Shown: positions 7,103 to 17,260, counted from the stretch's first letter. The stretch is 64,000 nucleotides of DNA from Alphaproteobacteria bacterium (GCA_024236055.1 JACKLF010000001.1:310001-374000), one strand, 5' to 3'. Numbers and translations: made by a program. Notes: generated by a model not told the origin, from the letters alone.

Positions 7103-8743
7103 TCAGCGGGTCTGGACGGCGGCGAAACAGGTCTGGCCGCGCTGGGTCAGGCGGCTGCAGACCTCGCGCGCCTCGCGCTCGGCGAACAGGCCGAAGCGCG
7201 CGCGATAGAGCGTGTGCCCGTTGGAGGACTGCACCGGGTCGATGATCTTCTTGGCGCGCGCCAGCACGTCATTGGCCTTGTCCGCATAACTGGCAAGCTG
7301 GGCGCTGGCCAGCGCGCGGTCGGCATAGGCGCCGATCTGGATGGTCCAGTTCTTCGACGACTGACTTGGCGGGTCGGCGTCGCCTTCGCCTTCATCGGCG
7401 TCGGGATCGACGCTGGGCCGCATCTTGGGAACGGGCACATTGGCCACGCGCACGGGCGCGGCTTGCGCGGGGCTTTGGGGGGGCGCTGCCGCGGGCCCGG
7501 CCATGGCCAGGCGCACCGGGGCCGCCTCTTGCCCACCCGGGCGCGGGGTGGGGCGAATGGCCGGCACAAGCGGCATGGCCGGGCCGGCGGCCGCCACCGC
7601 GGTGGCCGGGCGCGCGACAGGGGCGGGGACGTAACGCTCGTCCGGCGCGCGGGCATTTTCGGCCGCGTCTTCGTCGGCGGCCTGGATGACGGCGGGAATG
7701 CCGGACAGGTCCTGATAGTGCTGCTGCGGCCTGGCCGACGCCAGGGCAGGGGTCAGGCTGGCCAGCACCGGCCCGGCCGTGGCCTCGCCCTTGTGCCAGG
7801 GCACGTTGATCTGGGCGACCAGGGTGGGATTGGTGTCGATCTTGGCGAAAGTCTGGTCCAGCAGGCGTTCCATCTCGCGGTCGCGGCGCACCGCGGTGCG
7901 CCCGCCCAGCACCACCGCGATCAGGTGGGTGTGCCCGCGCACCACCGAGGAGACGAGATTGAACCCGCTGGCCCCGGTATAGCCGGTCTTGATTCCGTCC
8001 GCGCCCTCATACTTGCCGATCAGGTTGTTGTGGGTGGGAAACCAGCTGCCTTTGTACTTGAAGCCTTCCAGCGCGAAGTAGCTGTAATATTCGGGAAAGT
8101 CATAGGCCAGGTGGCGGCCCAGGATCGCCAGGTCGTGGGCGGTGGAAATCTGCAACGGATCGGGCAGGCCCGAGGCATTGTGGAAATTGGTGTCCATCAT
8201 GCCCAGCTTGCGGGCGCGTTCGGTCATCATCACCGCGAAATGCGATTCGGTGCCGCCCAGCGCCTCTGCAATCACCGAGGCGACGTCATTGGCCGAGCGG
8301 ATGACGATGGCGCGGATGGCTTCGTCCACGGTGATGGTCTGGCCGGGCTTCAGGTAAAGCTTGGTCGGCTTCTGCTGCGAGGCATGCCGGCTGACGGGCA
8401 GGGGCGTCTCCATCGACAGCTTGCCGTGGCGCAAGGCATCGAACAGCAGGTACAGGGTCATCATCTTGGTCAGCGAGGCGGGATGGCGCTCGGCCATCTC
8501 GTTGCGCGCATAGAGGACCTTGCCGTTGGAGCCGTCGATCACCAGGGCGGCGTCCTTGGCCGGGTCGGTGGCGCTGATCGGGGTGCGGGCGCGGCTGCTT
8601 TTCTTTTTCTTGGCAGCCATGGCCGGGTCGGCGGCCAGCAGCGGCAGGACAAGCAGAAGCCCCAGCGCCAAGCTCAGCAGGCGCCGTCCGCAAGGTAAAG
8701 ATCTGGATCCCAATCGTGGCATGGCCAAATCCGGCGCTCCCAT
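7103..8743 (-). CDS. D-alanyl-D-alanine carboxypeptidase with C-terminal SPOR domain
   Basis: A periplasmic peptidase S11 enzyme that trims the terminal D-Ala from peptidoglycan stem peptides. It has 546 aa. Hydrophobic residues 21-42 form the signal peptide, preceded by basic residues; an alternative start is Met8. Active-site motifs are SLTK (Ser90, Lys93), SAN (150-152) and KTG (252-254). After the catalytic domain comes a Pro/Ala-rich linker (about 330-450) and a SPOR domain (about 465-546, beginning NWTIQIGAYADRALASAQL), which binds denuded glycan at division sites. A role in septal wall processing is an inference from that domain. Confidence 0.93.
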   Translation of the reverse strand: MGAPDLAMPRLGSRSLPCGRRLLSLALGLLLVLPLLAADPAMAAKKKKSSRARTPISATDPAKDAALVIDGSNGKVLYARNEMAERHPASLTKMMTLYLLFDALRHGKLSMETPLPVSRHASQQKPTKLYLKPGQTITVDEAIRAIVIRSANDVASVIAEALGGTESHFAVMMTERARKLGMMDTNFHNASGLPDPLQISTAHDLAILGRHLAYDFPEYYSYFALEGFKYKGSWFPTHNNLIGKYEGADGIKTGYTGASGFNLVSSVVRGHTHLIAVVLGGRTAVRRDREMERLLDQTFAKIDTNPTLVAQINVPWHKGEATAGPVLASLTPALASARPQQHYQDLSGIPAVIQAADEDAAENARAPDERYVPAPVARPATAVAAAGPAMPLVPAIRPTPRPGGQEAAPVRLAMAGPAAAPPQSPAQAAPVRVANVPVPKMRPSVDPDADEGEGDADPPSQSSKNWTIQIGAYADRALASAQLASYADKANDVLARAKKIIDPVQSSNGHTLYRARFGLFAEREAREVCSRLTQRGQTCFAAVQTR

Positions 8744-8868
8744 GGCGGCACAAGACCAAATTGTGACATCTTCCGCAAGCGGAAGCCTGATTCCACTATA
8801 AGTTTCCGCCCTTTAGGATGCCTTAAGCAAGTTGCGCGGGTTCCCCCGGACCCCCTCGAATCACAATT

Positions 8869-8939
8869 TTGTGCAACGCAACAATTTACCCTTGACCCCA
8901 GTGGGGATACTCCCATATACGTCATGTTGCACTGCAACA
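8869..8939 (+). promoter_or_regulatory. Phasin promoter with two PhaR-like palindromic operators
   Basis: A -35-like TTGACC (8892-8897) and a -10-like ATATAC (8915-8920) are 17 bp apart. Overlapping the probable transcription start is a perfect 7-bp inverted repeat TGTTGCA-C-TGCAACA (8925-8939). Upstream of the -35 is a related imperfect site TTGTGCAACGCAACAA (8869-8884). TGC/GCA-rich palindromes ahead of phasin genes are known targets of the PHB-responsive repressor PhaR. The assignment here is inference. Confidence 0.65.
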
Positions 8940-8986
8940 GGCAACCGGATCGACCGGTCGTGCCCTAACACAAGAGAGGACATGAC

Positions 8987-9439
8987 ATGACGAAAGCAAA
9001 ATCGGCCGGTGAGAAGGCGACCGCGACGGCCGAAACCACCCTGGAGAACGGCGCTGCGGCCCTGAAGACCGGCCTGGAGAAAGCCCTGAAGAATTACGAT
9101 GCCGTTCTCGGCTTCGGCAAGGAAACCGCCGAGGCCTGCATGAAGTCCGCCACCGTCGCGGGCAAGGGCATCGAGAGCCTGAACACCGAGATCTATTCCT
9201 ATTCCAAGCAGTCGATTGAAGACTCCATCGCCGCCACCAAGGCCGTGATGGGCTCCAAGTCCGTGCATGAGGCGTTCGAATTCCAGACCGACTTCGCCAA
9301 GTCGGCGTTCGAATCGTATGTCGGCGAGCTGAGCAAGGTCAGCGAGATGATGACCGCCGCCACCAAGGACAGCTACGCGCCCCTGAAGGGCCGCCTGCAG
9401 GCCTGGCTGGACGTGGTTCAGACCGCCCGCGTGGCCTGA
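8987..9439 (+). CDS. Phasin family protein
   Basis: 150 aa of mainly amphipathic helix, rich in Ala, Lys, Glu and Ser, with no signal peptide. The family core is visible: YDAVLGFGKETAEACMKSA, then NTEIYSYSKQSIEDSIAATK and FEFQTDFAKSAFESYVGELS. Phasins coat polyhydroxyalkanoate granules and control their size. The gene has a good Shine-Dalgarno (AGAGAGGA), its own candidate PhaR-regulated promoter upstream and a strong terminator downstream, so it looks monocistronic and inducible. No phaA/B/C genes are in the window. Confidence 0.93.
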   Translation: MTKAKSAGEKATATAETTLENGAAALKTGLEKALKNYDAVLGFGKETAEACMKSATVAGKGIESLNTEIYSYSKQSIEDSIAATKAVMGSKSVHEAFEFQTDFAKSAFESYVGELSKVSEMMTAATKDSYAPLKGRLQAWLDVVQTARVA

Positions 9440-9490
9440 TCGCGATCGCCTGTTTCGCGCCGCACCGTTTGCGGCTGCGTTGCAAGTTGC

Positions 9491-9530
9491 AATGGGCTCG
9501 GACCTGATGGTCCGGGCCCATTTGCATTTT
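9491..9530 (+). terminator. Rho-independent terminator of the phasin gene
   Basis: A 14-bp stem, AATGGGCTCGGACC (9491-9504) with GGTCCGGGCCCATT (9509-9522), has one wobble pair, a TGAT loop and the tail TTGCATTTT. Confidence 0.85.
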
Positions 9531-9689
9531 AACCCATCTTGAAATCGGGGGGCGCAACCCACACTTGTCATGCTTGCGGCCCCGTCACCCCCCTTCAAAG
9601 ACGCCGATCTTGGTTTAGGATGGGCGGGCCGGTTCGCCGATCGCGGGCGTTCCGGGCGCAAGGTTGCAGGGTTGGGTTGCAGGTTTCAG

Positions 9690-10034
9690 ATGAAGGACGA
9701 TGGTGACGACAATGACGATCTGGGCGGAACCGGCAACAATGCCGGTACCGGCATCGTCACCAAAACGCGCCCCAAGACCAAGAAGCCGAGTCTCTACAAG
9801 GTTCTGCTTCTGAATGACGACTACACGCCGATGGAGTTCGTCGTGCATATCCTGGAGAAGATCTTCAGCAAGAACAGGGAGGATGCGGTGGACGTGATGC
9901 TGCACGTTCATCGTCATGGGGTGGGCGTGTGCGGCGTCTTTACATACGAGGTCGCCGAGACCAAGGTTGCCCAGGTGATTGAACTCGCCAGGCGCCATCA
10001 GCATCCCCTGCAATGTACGATGGAAAAGGAGTAG
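9690..10034 (+). CDS. clpS: ATP-dependent Clp protease adaptor ClpS
   Basis: ClpS brings N-end-rule substrates to ClpAP. The likely start is ATG 9690 (114 aa, beginning with an acidic, flexible tail MKDDGDDNDDLGG); an upstream in-frame ATG at 9570 would add 40 atypical residues. The folded core is typical: YKVLLLNDDYTPMEFVVHIL, then VDVMLHVHRHGVGVCGVFTYE and HQHPLQCTMEKE. The NDD and HVHRHG residues form the binding pocket for the N-terminal residue of the substrate. clpA begins 5 bp after its stop, the usual clpS-clpA operon. Confidence 0.95.
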   Translation: MKDDGDDNDDLGGTGNNAGTGIVTKTRPKTKKPSLYKVLLLNDDYTPMEFVVHILEKIFSKNREDAVDVMLHVHRHGVGVCGVFTYEVAETKVAQVIELARRHQHPLQCTMEKE

Positions 10035-10039
10035 CGTAG

Positions 10040-12385
<2,346 letters not shown>

Positions 12386-12400
12386 GGGAGGTGCTTCGTC

Positions 12401-12784
12401 ATGCGATTTCATCCCGCTTTGTTTGCAGTTACCGCATCGTTCGCGCTTGTCACCCCGGCGCTCGTTTCCCCGGCTGCGGCCCATCACGGCTGGAGCGGCC
12501 AGGAGGAGAACGTCTCCTCCCTGACCGGCACGGTGGTGGAAGGCGTCGACATGGCCGGCCCCCACACCACCATGAAGATCAAGGTGAACAACCAGGTTTG
12601 GGCCATTACCCTGGCGCCGCCGGCCCGCGCCGCGCGTGCCGGGCTGAAGGAAGGCCTGATCCCGGTGGGCGACACCGTCACGGTGCGCGGCAACCGCAGC
12701 CTGGAGCCGAACCGGTACGAGATGAAGACCATCTATGTCCGCCACGGCAGCGCCGAGTATCACGTCTATCCCGACCGCGAATAG
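12401..12784 (+). CDS. Periplasmic DUF6152-like small protein
   Basis: 127 aa with an N-terminal signal peptide (about residues 1-27, ending SPAAAHHGWS). The mature part starts with the His-His-Gly-Trp motif and then a small beta-barrel-like region (LTGTVVEGVDMAGPHTTMKI, WAITLAPPARAARAGL, VTVRGNRSLEPNRYEMKTIYV) typical of the DUF6152/OB-like exported proteins. The function is unknown, and the His pair could bind a metal. The next gene starts 4 bp downstream, so they form an operon, probably a membrane-linked pair. Confidence 0.75.
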   Translation: MRFHPALFAVTASFALVTPALVSPAAAHHGWSGQEENVSSLTGTVVEGVDMAGPHTTMKIKVNNQVWAITLAPPARAARAGLKEGLIPVGDTVTVRGNRSLEPNRYEMKTIYVRHGSAEYHVYPDRE

Positions 12785-12787
12785 ACG

Positions 12788-13279
12788 GTGAGTCTGGCGG
12801 GGGCCCTGGTCTGGCTTGAAGGCTCGCCGCTGGGCGTCTTCACCCGCTCGCTGGGCGTGTGGAGCTACGGCATCCTGAACCTGGCCCACATCATCGGCAT
12901 CGCCATGCTGTTCGGGGCGATCGTGGTGCTGGACCTGCGGCTGCTGGGCCTGTGGCGGTCCGTGCCGGTGGCGGCGCTGTCACGGCCCACCGTGTCGCTG
13001 GCCGTGACCGGCTTCTGCATCGCGGTGGCCAGCGGCTTTCCCATGCTGTCGGTCAAGGCAGGCGACTATGCCGGCAATCCCTTCCTGCTGGTCAAATTCC
13101 CAGCCATCGCGCTGGCGCTGGTCAATGTCTGGCTGGTGCACCGGTCCACGGCCTGGCGGGCGCACCGCACGCGCGATCTTGTCCCGCGCGAGCGGTTGCG
13201 CCTGGCGCTGGGCGCCTCGCTGTCACTGACATTTTGGCTTACTGCCATAACTGGCGGACGCATGATCGGGTATTGGTGA
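12788..13279 (+). CDS. Four-helix inner-membrane protein, DUF6644/DUF2214-like
   Basis: 163 aa starting with GTG at 12788, 4 bp after the preceding stop. Four hydrophobic helices lie at about residues 25-50, 65-90, 98-118 and 137-157. The first contains YGILNLAHIIGIAMLFGAIV with a conserved His, the family signature of small membrane proteins that often sit next to DUF6152 genes. The function is unknown. It forms a two-gene unit with the DUF6152 gene. Confidence 0.7.
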   Translation: MSLAGALVWLEGSPLGVFTRSLGVWSYGILNLAHIIGIAMLFGAIVVLDLRLLGLWRSVPVAALSRPTVSLAVTGFCIAVASGFPMLSVKAGDYAGNPFLLVKFPAIALALVNVWLVHRSTAWRAHRTRDLVPRERLRLALGASLSLTFWLTAITGGRMIGYW

Positions 13280-13334
13280 TAAATGCTCGAGTCTTGTTTG
13301 CCAGCAGGGCAAAGTGAAAAAAAGGGGTGGAGTG

Positions 13335-14030
13335 ATGGTTCAACGACATCTTATCGTGCTGCCGCGAGAGGATGGCGGGATCGAAATCTATCCGCTTAAA
13401 GAGTGGTTGAGACAACATCCTGACGTTCTCTCTGGCGTGAACCCTAATGAAGTCACATCGCACTACTTGCGCAACGCCTTGCTCCGCCTTGGATGGACGA
13501 AGCAAGAGTCTGCCGGCGAATTTCGTCTTATTCAGCCTGGCGCAGCGTCTCAGGTCCAAAATATAGGCGACGCCTTGGGCGAAAATGGCGCCTTGGTTGC
13601 CCCCGAAGAAGGCGAGGCGGACCAAATTTTTACATTGGAATACCAGTTGAGAGATTTTCTCGCCGCGAATCTCCATACGCTTTCGATCACCGAGAAAAAG
13701 TTGAAGTTGTTTGTAGACCCAACGGGCCGTGACGGGGTGGAGTTTCCAACGGCGGTTGGGTTGATTGATATTTTAGCGATAGATGAAAACGGTGACTTCT
13801 ATGTTTTCGAGTTAAAGCGGGCGAACAGTTCGGATCGAGCGGTGGGGCAGTTAACTCGGTACATGGGCTGGGTAACGCAGACCATCGGAAAGGGAAGGCG
13901 GGTGTCGGGAATAATTGTTGCCAAAGGCATCGGCTCCAACCTTCGGTATTCAGCTTCTATGGTCCCGGGCGTCAGTTTGTTTGAGTATGAAGTGAATTTT
14001 CAGCTACAAGAGGCGCACGAACTGCCATGA
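13335..14030 (+). CDS. NucS-like (DUF91) PD-(D/E)xK nuclease domain protein
   Basis: 231 aa from the ATG at 13335, which follows a G-rich Shine-Dalgarno. The C-terminal half carries a PD-(D/E)xK nuclease core: GLIDILAIDENGDFYVFELKR supplies the Asp and the ExK, and QLTRYMGWV supplies the QxxxY motif. This matches the catalytic domain of endonuclease NucS/DUF91. The N-terminal half (about 1-100) is not the NucS beta-domain I would expect and is unassigned. The gene is clearly AT-richer than its neighbours, which suggests transfer. Its stop overlaps the next start as ATGA. DNA repair or defence are both possible roles. Confidence 0.75.
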   Translation: MVQRHLIVLPREDGGIEIYPLKEWLRQHPDVLSGVNPNEVTSHYLRNALLRLGWTKQESAGEFRLIQPGAASQVQNIGDALGENGALVAPEEGEADQIFTLEYQLRDFLAANLHTLSITEKKLKLFVDPTGRDGVEFPTAVGLIDILAIDENGDFYVFELKRANSSDRAVGQLTRYMGWVTQTIGKGRRVSGIIVAKGIGSNLRYSASMVPGVSLFEYEVNFQLQEAHELP

Positions 14031-14437
14031 CCAAAGAATTGTCTGGCGGCTGCCTGTGCGGCGACCTGCGCTGGAAGGCCCATGCGCCGCCGCACGCCAT
14101 GGGCCTGTGCTTCTGCGCCGACTGCCGCAAGGCGTCGGGCTCCGGCTTCATTCCCTTCATGAATTTCGACGCTTCGGCCCTGTCCGTCACCGGCCGCTGG
14201 ACGGTCCACCGCCTGGCCCATGCCGACGGGCGCGAGGCGGTGCGCAATTCCTGCATCGTCTGCGGCGGGCTGGTGTTCGGCGGCAAGTGGGGCGAAAGCG
14301 CCAGCCACACCATCTATGCCGGCTCGCTGGACGACCCGTCCGCCTTCCACCCCACCATCGCCATCTTCACCCGCGATGCGCCGGACTGGGTGGTGATCCC
14401 GCCGGGCCTGAAGGCGTTTGCCGCAATGCCGGGCTGA
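14027..14437 (+). CDS. GFA family (CENP-V/GFA-type zinc-binding) protein
   Basis: 136 aa with the fold signature of glutathione-dependent formaldehyde-activating enzyme relatives. It contains GGCLCGDLRW (Cys8, Cys10), CFCADCRKASGSGF (two further metal-binding Cys) and SCIVCGGLVFGG with the last Cys pair. These bind structural and catalytic zinc in the family. Most members have no proven substrate. It overlaps the NucS-like gene by 4 bases, but its GC content is back at the chromosomal level. Confidence 0.88.
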   Translation: MTKELSGGCLCGDLRWKAHAPPHAMGLCFCADCRKASGSGFIPFMNFDASALSVTGRWTVHRLAHADGREAVRNSCIVCGGLVFGGKWGESASHTIYAGSLDDPSAFHPTIAIFTRDAPDWVVIPPGLKAFAAMPG

Positions 14438-14594
14438 TCCGGCGCCTTGATGAACAGATCTGCAGGGTTCGCGCAAACTGTCTTGCAACCGCGCGGGCAG
14501 GGGCAAAGTGCGATGACAATCGCGCGTCCGCGCACAGGGGTGCGACAGATGCAGGGTTTACTGCCTGGGCATTAACCCCAAGGAGTATTTCCCC

Positions 14595-14723
14595 ATGCCC
14601 CATATCCCCACCGCCGCCGCACGCGGCGAACGTTTCAGCAATGTCCTGCACTTCCTGCTGGCCGGCGCCTTCGGCCTGATGAGCCTGCACGCCGCCGTGC
14701 ACATCATCACCCACCTGGCCTGA
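14595..14723 (+). CDS. Putative 42-aa single-helix membrane protein
   Basis: A short ORF starting at ATG 14595 with AAGGAG 9 bases upstream (CCAAGGAGTATTTCCCC before the start) and ending TGA 14721-14723. The peptide begins MPHIPTAAARGERFSN and has one hydrophobic helix, FLLAGAFGLMSLHAAVHIIT (about residues 20-40), with two His in the helix end. It has no recognised family. Support comes from the ribosome site and from GC-biased third codon positions. Hairpin DNA follows downstream. Confidence 0.5.
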   Translation: MPHIPTAAARGERFSNVLHFLLAGAFGLMSLHAAVHIITHLA

Positions 14724-14755
14724 TGGGCCAGGCCTGAAGATCACGAACCGGAGGG

Positions 14756-14800
14756 GCAACTCCGGCTGCCTCCTCATCCCGTCGTGCAGGGATGGGGAGG
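14756..14800. repeat. Hairpin, possible short copy of the palindromic repeat family
   Basis: CCTCCTCATCCC (14769-14780) pairs with GGGATGGGGAGG (14789-14800) with one wobble, preceded by CAACTCCGGCTG. The CTCCGG start and GGGGAGG end match the larger repeats at 16461, 23959 and 28326, but the match is short. It could equally be a terminator between the converging genes, although there is no T run. Confidence 0.45.
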
Positions 14801-14804
14801 GGCC

Positions 14805-15095
14805 TTATAGCGCCGCGGTGTAATGCTCCATCGCCGGCGGGCTGGCGAAATGCGGGCTCAGGATCGCGCGCCACTCGGTGAAGGCGGGGGATTCGCGAAA
14901 GCCGACCATATGGTCTTCCACCGAATCCCACTCGCACAGCAGGATGAAACTGTCGGGGTTCTCGATGCCCCGGTGCATGTTGGCCTTGCGGCAGCCCTTG
15001 GCGGCGCGGATCAGCGGCGCGGCCAGCGCAAAGGCTTTTTCAAAATCGTCGGCCTGGCCCGGCTTGATGGCAAAAATGGCGCGTTCGATGATCAC
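14805..15095 (-). CDS. Antibiotic biosynthesis monooxygenase (ABM) domain protein
   Basis: 96 aa consisting of one ferredoxin-like ABM domain. It begins MIIERAIFAIKPGQADDFEKAF and includes CRKANMHRGIENPDSFILLCEWDSVEDHMVGF, followed by FTEWRAIL. Such dimeric proteins act as small cofactor-free monooxygenases or heme-degrading enzymes; the substrate here is unknown. It is the last gene of a minus-strand operon whose members all overlap by 4 bases (RidA, acetyltransferase, HIT, ABM). Confidence 0.85.
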   Translation of the reverse strand: MIIERAIFAIKPGQADDFEKAFALAAPLIRAAKGCRKANMHRGIENPDSFILLCEWDSVEDHMVGFRESPAFTEWRAILSPHFASPPAMEHYTAAL

Positions 15096-15511
15096 AGCTT
15101 GCTCCGTATCTTGGCGGCGATGGGTTCCAGTGTGGCGGGCTCTACCATGGCTTTGCCGTGCGGCGCCAGCGGCACGCCTTCCCAGCGCGGCACGATGTGG
15201 AAATGGACGTGAAAAATGCTCTGCCCGGCGGGCGCGCGGTTGTACTGTTTCAGCAGGATGCCGTCAGGCGTCAGCGCCGCATCCACGGCCCGCGCCACGC
15301 GTTGCACCGTCGCCATCATCGCGGTCAGCCCCTCCGCCGACAGGTCCAGAATGTCCTGGGCGTCCTCCTTGGGCACCACAAGCACGTGACCCTCGGCCTC
15401 CGGCATCACGTCCATGAAGGCCAAAGTCTTCTCGTCCTCGAACACCTTCACGCAGGGAATCTGCCCGGCAATGATCTTCGCGAAAATGTTGTTCCTGTCA
15501 TAGGCCATCAA
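15092..15511 (-). CDS. HIT family nucleotide-binding protein
   Basis: A 139-aa histidine-triad hydrolase or transferase acting on nucleotide phosphoramidates or dinucleoside polyphosphates. The triad is HVHFHIVPR (about residues 100-108), and the N-terminal region IFAKIIAGQIPCVKVFEDE is typical of the HINT/HinT branch. A second Met codon directly follows the first, so the start could be 15508. It overlaps the acetyltransferase stop and the ABM start. Confidence 0.94.
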   Translation of the reverse strand: MMAYDRNNIFAKIIAGQIPCVKVFEDEKTLAFMDVMPEAEGHVLVVPKEDAQDILDLSAEGLTAMMATVQRVARAVDAALTPDGILLKQYNRAPAGQSIFHVHFHIVPRWEGVPLAPHGKAMVEPATLEPIAAKIRSKL

Positions 15512-16721
15512 TTTTCCCCATCGCGTTTGCGAAACGGCCCGTGCGCCGCCAGGTCCGCCAAATTCTCCGACACCGCCACCCGCTCGGCCTCCAGGAACTG
15601 GTCCACCGCCCGCGCCAGCCCCGGATGGGCGATCAGATGCGCGCTGTAGGTCGGCACCGGCATGTAGCCACGCAGCAGTTTATGCTCGCCCTGGGCCCCG
15701 GCCTCAACCCGCTTCAGCCCCCGCGCGATGGCAAAGTCGATCGCCTGATAGTAACAGGTCTCGAAATGCAGGAAGGGGACATATTCGCTGCACCCCCAGT
15801 TGCGGCCGAACAGCACCCCATCCCCGAACAGGTTCAGCGCCCCGGCAATGGTCTGGCCGTCCCGCCGCGCCAGGATCAGCAGCGTCTGATCGCCCAAGCC
15901 TTCACCAAGCCGGGAAAAGAAATCCCGCGTCAGATAGGGCGTGCCCCATTTGCGCCCGCCCGTGTCCATGTAGAATTCGAAGAACTGGTCCCAATGCGCC
16001 TCGGTGATGTCGCGGCCGGTCAGCCAGTCGAAGGTGATCCCGGCCTCGCGCACGCTGGCGCGCTCCTTGCGCAAATTCTTCCGCTTGGACGAGGACAGTT
16101 CGCCCAGGAATTCGTCGAAACTGCCATAGCCCCTGTTCTCCCAGTGAAACTGCTGGCCGGTGCGCTGCAGGTATCCGGCCTCGCCCGCCAGCGCCCATTC
16201 GGTCTGCGTGGGAAAGGTGATGTGCAGCGACGACGCCTTGATCTGGCGCACCGCCGCCGCCGCCGTCTTCAGCAGCGCCAGCCGCCCCGCATCGTCCGCC
16301 GCCAGCAGGCGCGGGCCCGTGACGGGCGTGAACGGCACCGCGCATTGCAGCTTGGGGTAATAGTCGCCGCCCGCCCGGTCCAGCGCGTCGGCCCAGGCGT
16401 GGTCGAACATATACTCGCCATAGGAATGGCTTTTCAGATACAGCGGCATGATAAGCCAGATCCCCGCCCGGCGGGGGAGGTGGCTGTGCCTGCTCGCTCG
16501 AGCGAGCGTAGGCCGGAAGGGGGGCATCGATAAAAAAAGATGGCAGGGTTGCCAGCCGGTTTCGCCGTGGCTGATCCCGACGCTTCCAGCGCGTGAAAGA
16601 ATGCAAAGGTCGTGAAGGGATGCGGCTGGGCCAGCCCGGCCGGATTGGCCAGCGCGTTCCAGCGTTCCGCCCCGATCTCGGCGGCGCTGGTGACAAGGCG
16701 GCCGACTGCTGTATCCGTCAC
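15508..16721 (-). pseudogene. Peptidogalycan-type GNAT acetyltransferase (DUF482), frameshifted, with a repeat element inside
   Basis: The N-terminal part is read from GTG 16721 (4-base overlap with the ridA stop): HPFTTFAFFHALEASGSATAK is the normal family beginning. The frame then breaks. Homology continues in another frame as TGWQPCHLFL, consistent with loss of one A in a short A run near 16560. After that, about 25 codons of a palindromic repeat (16461-16524) are read in frame before MPLYLKSHSYGEYMFDHAW, the conserved core. From there the C-terminal domain is complete to 15508 (for example GENFHWENRGYGSFDEF-like and LHFETCYYQAIDFAI blocks). A one-base sequencing error would restore a full protein carrying the insertion. 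Confidence 0.8.
16461..16524 (-). repeat. Palindromic repeat element inside the acetyltransferase gene
   Basis: On the minus strand it reads CCCCCCTTCCGGCC, then a 16-bp perfect palindrome GCTCGCTCGAGCGAGC (16492-16507), then CAGCCACCTCCCCC and GGGGATCTGG. It shares the CCCCCTCCGG start and CACCTCCCCC core with the elements at 23959 and 28326. It lies between conserved codons of the host gene and stays open in the downstream reading frame. Confidence 0.65.
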
Positions 16722-17179
16722 GAGATCTCGAAAACCGCGTCCACTTCCACCGCCACCCCGCGCGGCAGCGAACCCACGCCCACCGCGGCGCGCGCATGCT
16801 TGCCCGCGTCGCCGAACACCGCGACCATCAGGTCTGAGGCGCCATTGGCCACTTCCGGCTGCTGGCCGAAATCGGGCACGGCATTGACGAACACGCCCAG
16901 CTTCAGGCAGCGCACCACCCGGTCCAGATTGCCGTCACAGGCCGCGCTGAGTTGCGCCAGAATGTTGATGGCGCACAATTGTGCTGCCGCCTGGGCGTCT
17001 TCCAGCGAGATGTCATGGCCGACCTTGCCGATATACTGGGGCTTGCCGTCCTTCAGCGGGATCTGGCCGGAGATGAAGACCTGGTTGCCGCTGAAGGTAT
17101 AGGGCACATAGCTGGCCACCGGCGCGGGCGGGGTGGGCAGGGTGATGCCAAGTTCGGCCAGGCGGGAAACAGCGGACAT
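16718..17179 (-). CDS. RidA family reactive intermediate/imine deaminase
   Basis: 153 aa from ATG 17179, which has GAGG 6 bases upstream; an ATG 12 bases earlier is less well placed. The sequence has the YjgF/RidA pattern VPYTFSGNQVFISGQIPLKDG, then IGKVGHDISLEDAQAAAQLC, VVRCLKLGVFVNAVPDF, and RAAVGVGSLPRGVAVEVDAV with the conserved Arg that holds the substrate carboxylate. RidA proteins clear enamine/imine by-products of PLP enzymes. It is the first gene of the four-gene operon to ABM and is divergent from aguA. Confidence 0.94.
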   Translation of the reverse strand: MSAVSRLAELGITLPTPPAPVASYVPYTFSGNQVFISGQIPLKDGKPQYIGKVGHDISLEDAQAAAQLCAINILAQLSAACDGNLDRVVRCLKLGVFVNAVPDFGQQPEVANGASDLMVAVFGDAGKHARAAVGVGSLPRGVAVEVDAVFEIS

Positions 17180-17260
17180 GTCGGACCTCATTTCGGAATT
17201 CGACAAGGCTACAGCCTGGCGCCCGCGCCCGCTATAACAAACCCATGAGGTGAATTTGTC

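Noticed and set aside
6920..8698. 592-codon plus-strand frame opposite the D,D-carboxypeptidase
   Set aside because: Shadow frame in GC-rich DNA. The minus strand has SLTK, SAN and KTG motifs and a SPOR domain.
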